The position numbers and the translations under genes were made by a program. This document shows, in pieces, positions 18,312 to 27,146 of a stretch of DNA of 64,000 bases. Under the pieces are notes generated by a model. That model did not search any database. It was given only the letters and a program-made list of their open reading frames with translations, and was not told the DNA's origin. The stretch lies in NCBI GenBank assembly GCA_000508305.1, contig CP006977.1, positions 1,520,621 to 1,584,620 on the forward strand, read 5' to 3'. This stretch comes from Sulfolobus acidocaldarius SUSAZ (GTDB lineage Archaea; Thermoproteota; Thermoprotei_A; Sulfolobales; Sulfolobaceae). The number at the start of each line of letters is the position of its first letter. Position 1 is the stretch's first letter.

Positions 18312-18899
18312 ATGGCAATTGATTTGATACTTTCAATATTTCTCATAATAATTATTGCTATCCTCATAAGACACTATTCAAGGAGAATAAATTAGATTAA
18401 GGAGGAATCTAAAAAGGAAGCTCAACAGATGTTCTCTCAATGGATTCAGCAACATTCTGATGAGTTGAGAACTCAAATGGAGCAGTCAGTGGAAATGAAA
18501 TACAAGGCAATGCTTGAGCAATGGAAAAGCCAGAAAGAGGAAGAAATTAGAAGCGATGCCATAAAAAATCAATAAACACCTTATTGGGAAAAATAAGTGA
18601 GGAGTTTTACCCTATTTTTATTGCTCAGAAATTACAATATGAACCCCAAAGATTTTAGGCACTTAGGTTCTCCAGTAGATTTCATAGCATTCAAGGTTCT
18701 TTCTGATGAATCAGAACCAGAGATAATATTCTTTGAGATCAAGACTGGGAAAACTTCAGCATTAACTGATAGAGAGAAGAAAATTAGGGACGCGATAGAA
18801 GCAAGAAGAGTAAAGTATGAAGTTATAAATCTTAACAACCTTGTAGAGCACGCTAAAAGAAAAATAAGCGAGGAGATTGATAAATCTACAAAGGAATGA
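18312..18899 (+). pseudogene. Broken membrane-anchored endonuclease related to Holliday junction resolvase (COG4741-like)
   Basis: Starts at the ATG at 18312 with one membrane helix ('MAIDLILSIFLIIIIAILI'). The frame then meets TAG at 18393-18395, where a Trp codon would differ by one base, and continues as a coiled coil ('KEAQQMFSQWIQQHSDEL'). Near 18566 an A-run causes a frameshift: the next frame reads 'SINTLLGKISEEFYPIFIAQ'. A second shift near 18640 returns to the first frame for the nuclease core 'GSPVDFIAFKVLSDESEPEI' then 'IFFEIKTGKTSALTDREK'. Here the D of VDF and the E-x-K of FEIK are the PD-(D/E)xK residues. One nonsense and two shifts show that the gene is dead, although the catalytic residues survive. 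Confidence 0.8.
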
Positions 18900-18921
18900 T
18901 AATAAGGGAGATCTAAAATTA

Positions 18922-18966
<45 letters not shown>

Positions 18967-19186
18967 TTTTAAATTGTCTTCTGACTTTAACCTCTAAATT
19001 TTATATGAGGGGTTTAAATGAGATTAAGTGATTTTTCATTACTGTCTCTGAAGTTTTATTGAATAAGTCTGAATATTGAGTTTATGTTAAACAGTACGTG
19101 GACAAACTTAAAATTTCTCGCGTCTTCAGTCTAGTTTTCTTAAAATATATAGAGTAAGTTTTTAAAAATGAAATATAAAATGTTAA

Positions 19187-19705
19187 ATGGAAATGAATAG
19201 GCTAGTATTATTAGGAATAGCTTTAGCAGTTATAATAGTAGTGGCTGTTGTAGCTTACTATGCTTATAACTACTACACAACAGGTAATCTTAACATTTAC
19301 GTACAAGACCCTCCAGTGACCTCCACTCTTAAAATATACCTAACTATCTCATCTATCATGATCCATAAAGCAAATTCCACTTCCAACAGTACTGCGTGGA
19401 TAACTATTTCTAACAAGACTATGACTGTTTTGCTAACTTATAACATGACATTCTTGACCTCAGCTAAGTTACCTCCTGGTGAGTATAACGAGATATTCAT
19501 CCAGGTCTTATCTGCAGAGGCGAGTATTGGAACTGTAAATGTTTCAGTTATATTACCCAGTTCAGTGTTCAAGATACATATTGTTGGTGGTGTATTCTTA
19601 AGTGGAGGCTCTTCAGAGTCCCTATTAATTACTATCCCTCATACGATTAGTGCTAATGGAAGTATTATGATCAGCCCATCTGTGACAGCAAAAGTTATTA
19701 CGTGA
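19187..19705 (+). CDS. DUF4382-like secreted or membrane-anchored protein
   Basis: A 172-residue protein with one N-terminal membrane helix ('LVLLGIALAVIIVVAVVAYYAY') acting as a signal anchor. Next comes a beta-rich outside domain: 'GNLNIYVQDPPV', 'LKIYLTISSIMIHKA', a Trp-containing strand, then 'AKLPPGEYNEIFIQVLSAEA' and 'LPSSVFKIHIVGG'. That order is typical of DUF4382 domains. Several Asn-x-Ser/Thr sequons agree with an S-layer-side location. The role of the domain is unknown; ligand or surface binding is a guess. A hairpin sequence begins just after the stop. The third codon is also ATG, so the start could be six bases later. Confidence 0.75.
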   Translation: MEMNRLVLLGIALAVIIVVAVVAYYAYNYYTTGNLNIYVQDPPVTSTLKIYLTISSIMIHKANSTSNSTAWITISNKTMTVLLTYNMTFLTSAKLPPGEYNEIFIQVLSAEASIGTVNVSVILPSSVFKIHIVGGVFLSGGSSESLLITIPHTISANGSIMISPSVTAKVIT

Positions 19706-19712
19706 CTAAGAA

Positions 19713-20073
19713 TCGACAAGCCTCGCCTTTTAAGGCGGGGTGAGGTTTTTATAGTATCGTTAAGATGTTAAATTTGGTTAAAATGATGCGTGAGGAAACC
19801 CATGGAAATGGGTATATTAGTTCAATTAAGTGTCCTCATGCTGAAAAACAATATTCTTGAGTCTCAAGGAGGGTGGAATGAGGGTTCCACCACGGGTTCC
19901 TTCACCAGAGGGATAGGGGTAAAGTGGCTGAAGACCTAGCCTTTGGTTTACCGCTGGATGAGTGGAGTGGGGTGGGTGATACCCACTAGTTATGAGACGA
20001 TGAGGGTGAAGGCGGTAAATCATAAACCTGTGAATCGCTCTAAAGGAACCCTTTAGGGTGGGGAGGAGGTCAG
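19713..20073 (+). mobile_element. Short IS605-type remnant between two terminal hairpins
   Basis: The left boundary is a hairpin 'AAGCCTCGCCTTTTAAGGCG' at about 19718-19745. The right boundary is 'AACCCTTTAGGGTGGGGAGG' plus 'AGGTCAG' ending at 20073. The 300 nt between are unusually GC-rich and, on the plus strand near the end, read like a TnpB tail ('YRWMSGVGWVIPTSYETMRV', 'KAVNHKPVNRSKGTL'). I infer an internally deleted element that keeps both ends. The protein match is weaker than in the other relics. A 65-codon frame on the opposite strand is not a gene. Confidence 0.5.
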
Positions 20074-20275
20074 TTTTTAATTATTGGGTTTTCGATGGTT
20101 TTTTATCTTTCATTAAAAATTCTTTTCTCTTTATACGCTATGACAGTGGTTACAAGTATTGGACAAGACCAGGGTAAAAGCCAATGTGAATATCATGGAC
20201 ACATTGTCAAAATAAACCTGAAAATCTGATAATGTCTAAACAATATTTATTATTAAGGAGGACATATGATTCTTT

Positions 20276-20932
20276 ATGATAGACCTGGACTCAAAAGGAA
20301 AAGGAATACAGTTTCAGTTTTACGCAGCATATTATCCTCCAATATACTCCAAGCTTAAGGCTAATAACATAAGAGAACTAATTGAGGGGGTAAAGAAGTG
20401 TGATAATTACACTCTATTTTATCACATATTTCACCCCGTGTTCAGCTCACATCTAATACCCGAGGAGTACTCAAATGACTTTGCGCACTGGATATCGGAG
20501 AGTGTAGGAGACAAGGAATTAGCTGAGCTAGTATCTGATATTCCTGGCGCGGAGCCAAGGACAGTGGATAATATTAGGAGTGATCTGATAAACGTCTTAA
20601 GTATGAGGTCTAATGATAGGGTGGCTCTATCGCTTTTTGTATTTGTCTCCTGTAGGGTTATAACTTATAAAACTAATTACGTTGCAAATACTCTAGGTGA
20701 GTTTCTAGATTGTTTATCTGAGATTCCCGGAAGGTCTCTAGTGTGGCACTTTGTAACTAGGAGAGTATTAGGTTACACTAACAGGAATGATTTCTCCAGT
20801 TGGTTAGAAACTAATTTTGGGTTGAGTGAGGTTGCAGAGGAGTTAAGCAAGATTGATCCACAAACTTATGTTGATGAAGAGGTACTGAGAAGCGATATAA
20901 TCAAAACGTTAGAGAGGTGGTTGTTGAAATGA
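20276..20932 (+). CDS. DUF5752 family protein, partner of TreT
   Basis: A 218-residue soluble, helix-rich protein made of two similar halves. Both carry a phrase of the type 'YTLFYHIFHPVF...EYSNDFAHWISESVGDKELAE' and 'RSLVWHFVTRRVLG...NDFSSWLETNFGLSEVAEE'. I recognise it as DUF5752, often found directly before trehalose glycosyltransferring synthase in Sulfolobales. The ATG at 20276 is chosen because the earlier ATG at 20266, just after 'AAGGAGG', opens a short different frame. The stop overlaps the treT ATG (ATGA), so the two are translated together and probably act together. Its biochemical role is not known to me. Confidence 0.78.
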   Translation: MIDLDSKGKGIQFQFYAAYYPPIYSKLKANNIRELIEGVKKCDNYTLFYHIFHPVFSSHLIPEEYSNDFAHWISESVGDKELAELVSDIPGAEPRTVDNIRSDLINVLSMRSNDRVALSLFVFVSCRVITYKTNYVANTLGEFLDCLSEIPGRSLVWHFVTRRVLGYTNRNDFSSWLETNFGLSEVAEELSKIDPQTYVDEEVLRSDIIKTLERWLLK

Positions 20933-22137
20933 TAGAAAAATATGAGAAATTTATTGGTGAGCACGAACTCGATTCGTTGTTCAAAATAGCAGAGAGAATC
21001 AAGGACTTATCTATACTTCACGTCAATTCTACTAAAGCCGGCGGAGGAGTAGCGGAGATTCTCAATAGAATGGTTCCTTTAATGAAGGAGCTGGGACTTA
21101 ATGTTGACTGGAAGGTGATAAAGGGAGACAACGAGTTCTTCAATGTCACAAAGACTTTCCATAACTCATTGCAGAATGGTATAGGTAACATCAGTGAGAA
21201 ACACTTCAAGATCTACGATAAATGGCAGGAGATTAATCTATCTGAGATACCTTTAGACTATGACGTTATGTTCATCCATGATCCTCAGCCCGCAGGTCTA
21301 ATTAGATTTAAGAAAGGTAATAATAGATGGATATGGAGGTGTCATATAGATATTTCGAACCCATATCCACCTGTTTGGGATTTTCTGAAGAGATATGTCT
21401 CTGAGTATAATGCGTCAATAATATCGGTCCCGTCTTTTGGTAGGGACGACATAGACATTCCTCAATTTATAATACCTCCGTCAATTGATCCATTGAGTGA
21501 AAAGAACAAACAAATTTCGGAGACAACAAAGCTCAGGATAATCAGTAAGTTTGGAATATCAGAAGATAAACCATTTGTAACTCAGATATCTAGGTTTGAT
21601 TATGCTAAAGACCCATTAGGTGTTATTAAGGCATACAAGTTAGCTAAGAGGCACGTGGATCTTCAGTTAGCCTACGTAGGAAGTCCTGCTACAGATGATC
21701 CTGAGGGAGAAAAGGTCTATAATGAGGTTATAAGAGAGTCTAAAGACGATAAGGACATCCATATACTCATGTTACCTCCATATAGTGATTTAGAAATAAA
21801 TGCCTTCCAATCGGCTTCCACTGTAGTAATGCAGAAGTCAATTAAGGAAGGATTTGGGTTAACTGTCAGTGAAGCCATGTGGAAAAATAAACCTGTAATA
21901 GGTGGAAATACCGGAGGAATACCTCTCCAGGTTATCAATGGAGTCACAGGGTTTCTGGTAAACAGTCCCCAGGGTGCTGCGCATTACACAATATATTTAT
22001 CAAGAAACGCTAAGGTGAGGAATACTATGGGAGTAAATGCAAGGGAACATGTGAGAAGGAATTTCCTAATTACCCGTGAGTTAAGAGATTACTTAATGAC
22101 TATACTATACGTTAGCGAGAGGAATAGTGAACAGTAA
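20929..22137 (+). CDS. treT: Trehalose glycosyltransferring synthase (GT4)
   Basis: About 402 residues from the ATG at 20929, which overlaps the preceding stop and has 'GAGAGGTGG' upstream as a ribosome site. It is a two-domain GT-B enzyme. The N-domain has 'ILHVNSTKAGGGVAEILNRM' and 'DVMFIHDPQPAGLI'. The C-domain has 'PFVTQISRFDYAKDPLGVIKAY', 'LAYVGSPATDDPEG' and the donor motif 'SIKEGFGLTVSEAMWKNKPVIGGNTGGIPLQ', whose two Glu flank the EGFG loop. TreT makes trehalose from an NDP-glucose and glucose in one step, providing a compatible solute against heat, salt or drying. Identification with archaeal TreT is strong by motif and context. Confidence 0.9.
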   Translation: MIEKYEKFIGEHELDSLFKIAERIKDLSILHVNSTKAGGGVAEILNRMVPLMKELGLNVDWKVIKGDNEFFNVTKTFHNSLQNGIGNISEKHFKIYDKWQEINLSEIPLDYDVMFIHDPQPAGLIRFKKGNNRWIWRCHIDISNPYPPVWDFLKRYVSEYNASIISVPSFGRDDIDIPQFIIPPSIDPLSEKNKQISETTKLRIISKFGISEDKPFVTQISRFDYAKDPLGVIKAYKLAKRHVDLQLAYVGSPATDDPEGEKVYNEVIRESKDDKDIHILMLPPYSDLEINAFQSASTVVMQKSIKEGFGLTVSEAMWKNKPVIGGNTGGIPLQVINGVTGFLVNSPQGAAHYTIYLSRNAKVRNTMGVNAREHVRRNFLITRELRDYLMTILYVSERNSEQ

Positions 22138-22148
22138 CTAGTGAATTA

Positions 22149-22191
22149 CTGACTTCCTCCCTGCCATAAATAGCGAGGCTTTCCTCATTAT
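22149..22191 (-). repeat. Hairpin micro-element, 43 nt, TTAT flank
   Basis: On the minus strand it reads 'ATAATGAGGAAAGCCTCGC', loop, 'GGCAGGGAGGAAGTCAG' and is preceded by TTAT instead of TTAC. It begins 11 nt after the treT stop. Confidence 0.88.
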
Positions 22192-22280
22192 ATAACAGGA
22201 CAAAGGGTTGCTAAGTGAGGCTGAAGTCATGATCAGTGAAACTCTGAATCTGAATAGAGCAGTGAATCCCCTAAGATCAC

Positions 22281-23579
22281 TTACCTTTTCTCTTCCTTCT
22301 CCTCCACACTTCCCTTTACAATATCCAATGCTTCTGCGTAAAGGAAGCCAAATATTAGCCATCCCAAGAAGATGTTAGTGACATAAGGGTTTACACTGAA
22401 AAGAGAGGAGACTAGAACCCATAGCGATATGATTGTGGCTATGATACCTATCATCAGCTCGTCGATGTGTTTTCTCAGCCTCCTAGAGGCTAGTCTTATT
22501 AGAGATATATTAGCTGAAGTGTGTATGAAGATATTTCCAAGTCCTGCTAGTGCACCTAAAGTCACAAATGTGTCATAGAGTCCTATGTAATGAACAGCCA
22601 AGGTAAGTATCGTAATAAATATTATGGCGATAAATATTTCAGATATCAGGGGTCTATTTCTCACCGATTTACTCAAAAATTTAGGGAATATTAAATCTTC
22701 AGACATTGCTTTCACAGTTCGTGAGTTTGCTAATATATAAGATACTCCTCCTAGAATTCCGTCATTTAGAGCCAAAAAAGAGAGAAATATGGTGCCGATT
22801 ATGCTAAAACTCACTAATAAATAATCAACCAAATTTCCTGTGAAGTTTATTGCTCCAAGTGAATAGAAGAATAATGAAGCTAGTCCACCACCAAAGATGA
22901 GTACTAGTATAGCTGCTTTCCCAATAGACTTTCTGGTGTCTGCTTCCTCTCCCAAAGGAGCAATGGATCCATACCCTGTAGGTATACCCAAACCGAAGAG
23001 GACTGCACTAGCTAGTTTAGAGGGAAAACTTATTGGGTTGTAAAAGTGCCAGCCAGAGAGGTACAGAAAGTAAATGGATAAAATGACGATTGCCCCCATT
23101 TCAATAAGTGACATGATCATGGCATATTTAGCTGAAACTTTAACACCTGATAATACTATTGCAGAGGCAACTATGGAAACTATTAATGCCAAAATTGTCT
23201 GATTCCATCCTGTTATGTAGTACAGGACGTAGGCACCACCAGTAACCAACGTTCCACCGTAAGATATTGCATATAAAATGTAACTCCAGCCCGTCTCTAG
23301 ACCAAGTCTAGTTGTGAGGGAGTAGACGGCATATGTGTAATATCCCCCTCCTCTTTTAAATCTCCTGGAGAGATAGTATACAACTAAACCGTTAAAGAGT
23401 ACCACAAGGGTAGCTATGATCATAGCGAAAACTCCTGCTGTACCTACAAGAGCAATCATAACTGTGCCGAAAGTTAACAACGAGATAAAAGGGGCTTGTC
23501 CGCCAAAGGAAATAAAGAAGAGATCCACGAAACTTAGTTTCTGTTTAGAGTCATCGCTAATCTCCTTTTTAGCTCTCAT
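22281..23579 (-). CDS. APC-family amino acid permease
   Basis: A 432-residue protein with about twelve spans. The first helix is 'LSFVDLFFISFGGQAPFISLL', with the unwound Gly-rich segment that binds amine substrates. It is followed by 'RRFKRGGGYYTYAVYSLTTRLGLETGWSYIL', the conserved G-G-x-Y-x-Y loop of APC permeases. Later parts include 'GLGIPTGYGSIAPLGEEADTRKSIGKA', matching the conserved TM6-TM7 region with its Glu. It probably imports amino acids or amines with protons; the exact substrate is open. It ends 90 nt before the micro-element that follows treT and faces treT convergently. Confidence 0.88.
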   Translation of the reverse strand: MRAKKEISDDSKQKLSFVDLFFISFGGQAPFISLLTFGTVMIALVGTAGVFAMIIATLVVLFNGLVVYYLSRRFKRGGGYYTYAVYSLTTRLGLETGWSYILYAISYGGTLVTGGAYVLYYITGWNQTILALIVSIVASAIVLSGVKVSAKYAMIMSLIEMGAIVILSIYFLYLSGWHFYNPISFPSKLASAVLFGLGIPTGYGSIAPLGEEADTRKSIGKAAILVLIFGGGLASLFFYSLGAINFTGNLVDYLLVSFSIIGTIFLSFLALNDGILGGVSYILANSRTVKAMSEDLIFPKFLSKSVRNRPLISEIFIAIIFITILTLAVHYIGLYDTFVTLGALAGLGNIFIHTSANISLIRLASRRLRKHIDELMIGIIATIISLWVLVSSLFSVNPYVTNIFLGWLIFGFLYAEALDIVKGSVEEKEEKR

Positions 23580-23777
23580 ATAATCATCTTGTCTAGGGTA
23601 ATACTTAAGACTTGTTATAATTTCTGAATAAATAATGATTTATAAACCATGAATATCTTTAAAAACTTCACCTAACTAAATAAAATACACACTAATTAGA
23701 TATCTCTAAATACGCCTTGGTTTTCTTCTCTATTCAGATGTGAGACCTAGACATCCACACGATCAAGAATAAAACTA

Positions 23778-24116
23778 TTAACCTCTGAATTCTTTATATA
23801 ATTGTGAAGCTACCTTTCTTCCCTTCTTAGTTAAATCATAGTAGACACCATTTGGCTTAGCCCCAGTCTCTTTTGCCTTCACCTTTAACCAAGGTTTAAC
23901 AGAAGACGTGACAGATCTCTTAAGAGAGCCGTTGTATACTGTCAAGAGACCTATTTCTTTCAATCTCTTACAATTAATTTCGATCTCATCCTCATCAAAT
24001 TTAGGTGCATAACCACTTTCTCCCAATAATCTCCTAGCCATATACCAAGAGTTGTCTGGACCATACTTGTAGATATGAATCAGGATCTTTTTCATTAAAT
24101 CCGTTAATTCATCCAC
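23778..24116 (-). CDS. Winged-helix DNA-binding protein
   Basis: This 112-residue protein has a helix-turn-helix pattern: 'LMKKILIHIYKYGPDNSWYMARRLLGESGY', a recognition helix region 'EDEIEINCKRLKEIGLLTVYNG', and a wing 'NGVYYDLTKKGRKVASQLY'. The last phrase is typical of small archaeal winged-helix regulators. The 'KYGPDNSW' motif resembles that of DUF2250 proteins such as the one at 24976. It is probably a transcription regulator binding DNA as a dimer; the targets are unknown. It stands alone between the APC permease and a micro-element. Confidence 0.68.
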   Translation of the reverse strand: MDELTDLMKKILIHIYKYGPDNSWYMARRLLGESGYAPKFDEDEIEINCKRLKEIGLLTVYNGSLKRSVTSSVKPWLKVKAKETGAKPNGVYYDLTKKGRKVASQLYKEFRG

Positions 24117-24264
24117 ATCTTCTAATTTGTGGACTATTATTAATCTTTTTAGTTATTTCATTTACCACACCTGTGCTAGAGAGTTGAAATAGGGTAGAAA
24201 CCAAAAGCTGAAACACATATTCTCCCCGGTAAATACACTGACTGAAGTAATAGATTGATGATAT

Positions 24265-24307
24265 CTGACCTCCTCCCCGCCCTAAATGGCGAGGCTTTCA
24301 TTCTTTT
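24265..24307 (-). repeat. Hairpin micro-element, 43 nt
   Basis: Minus-strand copy preceded by TTAC: 'AAAAGAATGAAAGCCTCGCC', loop, 'GGGGAGGAGGTCAG'. It lies upstream of the alpha/beta hydrolase promoter (73 nt before the GTG start), so it could influence that promoter. Confidence 0.9.
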
Positions 24308-24379
24308 GTAATAGTTTACAAAGTTAAATTGATATTATTTTGGAAAAGTTTTATAACTGTTAAAAGAAACTAAAAACTA

Positions 24380-24991
24380 GTGAGCAAGGATCAATTAGAT
24401 GATGAATTTATTGAGATTAATGGTAGTAAAATACACTATATTCAATCAGGATCTGGGGATCCAGTTCTCTTATTTCATGGATCAAGATTTAATGCCTACA
24501 CCTGGAAGGAGACTAAGACACTTGACTCAATAGCAAAGGCTGGTTTTAGAGCTATATCTGTAGACTTTCCAGGATATGGCAAGTCTGAAAGGGGTAAGTT
24601 TACTTCACTCTCTGACTTTATACATGACTTTATCTCCTCACTGTCCTTAAACAAACCATTTTTGTTAGGTGCTTCAATGGGAGGGGAGGCAGTATTATCT
24701 TATTCAGTTTATCATCCACAGGACATTAAAGGACTCATTTTAGTCGGTGCAGTTGGAGTTAAAAAATATGAGAAACTACTGACCAATTTGGAGGGAGTCC
24801 CCATACTTTTAATATGGGGTAAAAAAGATAGAATTTCCATTGAAGAGAATTACAAACTAATAATAAACAGCGTTAAAACTACTTACTTTGTTCATATAGG
24901 GAATAATCACGCGTGTTATCTTGACGATCCTACCACATTTAATGATATTGTTATGAAATTCATTAAGGGATCTCTATGGATGATCTCCTAA
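24380..24991 (+). CDS. Alpha/beta hydrolase
   Basis: A 203-residue protein from a GTG start; no ATG in this frame gives the conserved N-terminus 'FIEINGSKIHYIQSGSGDPVLLFHGSRFNAYTW'. The oxyanion-hole segment is 'LFHGS', the nucleophile elbow 'GASMGG' (Ser), the acid 'LLIWGKKDRIS' (Asp) and the His 'GNNHACYLDDP', a full catalytic triad in the right order. The cap domain is minimal, so it is shorter than the usual 260-280 residues. Substrate is probably an ester, but unknown. Its end overlaps the next gene by 16 nt, indicating cotranscription with the winged-helix protein. Confidence 0.88.
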   Translation: MSKDQLDDEFIEINGSKIHYIQSGSGDPVLLFHGSRFNAYTWKETKTLDSIAKAGFRAISVDFPGYGKSERGKFTSLSDFIHDFISSLSLNKPFLLGASMGGEAVLSYSVYHPQDIKGLILVGAVGVKKYEKLLTNLEGVPILLIWGKKDRISIEENYKLIINSVKTTYFVHIGNNHACYLDDPTTFNDIVMKFIKGSLWMIS

Positions 24992-25599
24992 AGGAAGTGT
25001 TGAAAGATAAGAGACTCTTAGAAGTCTTGAGACATCTCAAAAGAGCTAATGTGGATTACGGTAAGTCAATAATGTTAAACACTAAGATACCTTTAACCGA
25101 AGTCCTAGATGTTTTGGATAAACTTGAAAGTCTAGGTTTAATAGAGAGAGTAACTGGAGCCACTCTGAAAAACACTGAGGCTAAATTTAAGCTGAGTCAA
25201 GAAGTACATAAACACCACACTTACTATAGGTTAACCAGAGATGGAGATCACCTACTGAGAAGACTAGACGAAAAGGATATAATAAATGCTTATGCGGAAA
25301 TTGTTAAGGATGACGAAGTAGGGCTGAAATTACTATATTACGCTGAGGAACTGAACAGTGACCACGCATTAACTTATTCTAAATTGCTTAGGAAACCTCT
25401 GGAGGAGATCACTCCAAAGATAGAGGAATTAGAAAGGATGGGTTTGATGGAGGAAAAGAACAGCAAGGTCATAAAATTCAGAGAGAGAAGAGCTAAGCCG
25501 AAGAAGGAAACAAGGACTCACCATAAATACTATGGTCTAACGAGATTAGGAGAGTTGTTGGTGAGAGAGCTAAAACGAAGAGGTGTACTGGAGAAATAA
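24976..25599 (+). CDS. DUF2250 winged-helix protein, two domains
   Basis: A 207-residue protein made of two winged-helix units. The first is 'LLEVLRHLKRANVDYGKSIMLNTKIPLTEVLDVLDKLESLGLIERVTG' with the wing 'HKHHTYYRLTRDGDHLL'. The second is 'LKLLYYAEELNSDHALTYSKLL' with the wing 'THHKYYGLTRLGELLVREL'. The paired 'HKHHTYY' and 'THHKYY' phrases are the DUF2250 hallmark. It is probably a DNA-binding regulator whose two domains could grip an inverted site. It overlaps the alpha/beta hydrolase gene by 16 nt, so it may control that enzyme's operon. No operator is evident to me. Confidence 0.82.
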   Translation: MDDLLKEVLKDKRLLEVLRHLKRANVDYGKSIMLNTKIPLTEVLDVLDKLESLGLIERVTGATLKNTEAKFKLSQEVHKHHTYYRLTRDGDHLLRRLDEKDIINAYAEIVKDDEVGLKLLYYAEELNSDHALTYSKLLRKPLEEITPKIEELERMGLMEEKNSKVIKFRERRAKPKKETRTHHKYYGLTRLGELLVRELKRRGVLEK

Positions 25600-25866
25600 G
25601 GTAGAGTGTCATTTTACTTCTGTATGTGGAGTATTCCTTGATGTAGCTGAGCGTAAATATTTCTTTCCCCATATGTGGAGAAGTACACGATTATACCTCA
25701 TGTATCTGGAGGACGTACATGGAATTTAAAACAAGGTAAAGGAAAAGGAGTCAGTAAGGGAGATATATAGTAGAAAGTAAGATGGAAAAAGGGAAAAAAG
25801 GAAAGGAAAAAAGAAGGAAGGACTTCCTTGGCTTTATACGGTCCTTTGACATCTTAGTCTAGATGG

Positions 25867-26478
25867 TCATGTTATTAGCTTGTAGCTAAACCTTGATTTC
25901 AGCTCCTCATAGAGTTCTCTAGATGAGGGTTCTCTACCGAGTCTCTTTGTCATTTCATCAATGATTTTTTTGATTATTTCTCTTACTTTCTTACCTGCTA
26001 TGCAGAACTCAGGTAGCTTGAACTCAGGGATACCCTCACCCTTATAACTATCCATTACTTCCTTTTGTTCATCTTCAGTTGAAAAGGGAAAGGAAAGACA
26101 TGCATATGGTTTGAAGGAATGAATTCCACAAGCCCATCCCCTTTTATAAGGACAAGGTCTTTCAAGTATTCTGAAGTCCACACCCTCCCTTATTTCTGAT
26201 ATACCTTTAGCCACTCCTAATTTATTCACAATCTCTTTATAATCAAATTCATAGACTGGAATCCCAAAACCATAGTCGCAACACTTTCCCCCACACCTTT
26301 CACAATAGGAGGAAACATCTAGAAACACATTCATGGCTAGCTGAAATACCAGGGAGTAAAGCCCAAATTTCACTATGGGAATGTTTTCGAACTTCTCAAG
26401 TGCATCAAGAATCCTTTCAAACGCCTCCAAATCCCCCCGTAACCCTTTCTTAGTTTCGAACTCAATACTTACAGACAT
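25867..26478 (-). CDS. YkgJ-type cysteine-cluster protein
   Basis: A 203-residue protein with the cluster motif 'SYCERCGGKCCDYG' (CxxCxxxCC), then 'RPCPYKRGWACGIHSFKPYACLSFPFS', in which three further Cys are spaced as in the YkgJ/UPF0153 family. The eight or so cysteines probably bind zinc or an iron-sulfur cluster. In bacteria and archaea the family has no agreed function, though some members may modify proteins or RNA. A helical N-terminal part of about 55 residues precedes the cluster. It is divergent from the unknown gene at 26529 with a 50-nt shared promoter region. Confidence 0.82.
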   Translation of the reverse strand: MSVSIEFETKKGLRGDLEAFERILDALEKFENIPIVKFGLYSLVFQLAMNVFLDVSSYCERCGGKCCDYGFGIPVYEFDYKEIVNKLGVAKGISEIREGVDFRILERPCPYKRGWACGIHSFKPYACLSFPFSTEDEQKEVMDSYKGEGIPEFKLPEFCIAGKKVREIIKKIIDEMTKRLGREPSSRELYEELKSRFSYKLIT

Positions 26479-26528
26479 TCATTATAATATACAGCATTTT
26501 TATATTTAAATATCTGAATAATTATCAA

Positions 26529-27104
26529 ATGTTAGCGTATATATTTTGGCATGAGAGGGGGAAAGAGTTCAAAGAGGACGAATATAACAAAGCGCTAATA
26601 GAATTTCACATTTATTATAACCGTGAAGTTAGAATCGAAGGTTATTTAGGCTCCATGGTAGTCAAGGTGGATAAGGTCCCATGGTCTAGTAATAATGTGT
26701 ATGAGGATTGGTATTTTGTTGATAGCTCAAAATCACTGGATCTACTGAATGATTCAATAACTGGTGATCAGAAAATAAGAGAGGTACATGATAAAATCGC
26801 TAAAATGGCTAGAAATGGTAAGGGAGGACTATATAAGCTTATTAATGGAGATCCTTTATCACCCTCATTTCCTCATGCAGTGTGGATATCTAAACCCGTT
26901 GGAGTTTCATATGATGTTTTCTACACTGAAATTAGGGAAATATCAGGTAATCTATGGAGAAAGCAGTTAGCCATGGCACCCATGAGTGAGTTTTGTATTT
27001 TTTCCAAAAGGGAAATTAGAGTGGATGAAAAATTCTCCCCGGTTTTCCAAAAGAGAAATCTCTTATATATCTCAGATGAGTTAAAGAAGAAAATGAATAC
27101 TTAG
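26529..27104 (+). CDS. Conserved-looking protein of unknown function
   Basis: I do not recognise this 191-residue soluble protein. It starts with a strand-like 'MLAYIFWHERG' and contains 'LIEFHIYYNREVRIEGYLGSMVVKVDKVPW', 'DWYFVDSSKSLDLLNDSI' and 'FPHAVWISKPVGVSYDVFYTEI'. It looks alpha/beta with several aromatic residues and no Cys cluster or membrane helix. The start is fixed by the TATA-like AT stretch about 25 nt before the ATG. It has an ordinary composition and neighbours on both sides that are real genes, so I believe it is expressed. It is divergent from the YkgJ-type gene and convergent with the DsrE gene. Confidence 0.6.
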   Translation: MLAYIFWHERGKEFKEDEYNKALIEFHIYYNREVRIEGYLGSMVVKVDKVPWSSNNVYEDWYFVDSSKSLDLLNDSITGDQKIREVHDKIAKMARNGKGGLYKLINGDPLSPSFPHAVWISKPVGVSYDVFYTEIREISGNLWRKQLAMAPMSEFCIFSKREIRVDEKFSPVFQKRNLLYISDELKKKMNT

Positions 27105-27146
27105 TGAAGTTATTCTCTTCCCATTTTTAACGGGATTCAGTACTAT

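Noticed and set aside
18393-18395. TAG in the nuclease-like gene as a recoded codon
   Set aside because: Two frameshifts in the same gene make pseudogenisation the simpler explanation, and no pyrrolysine system is expected in Sulfolobales.
19826-20023. 65-codon minus-strand frame in the GC-rich remnant
   Set aside because: It lies inside the IS605-type remnant and has no family features; it is the shadow of the relic's other strand.
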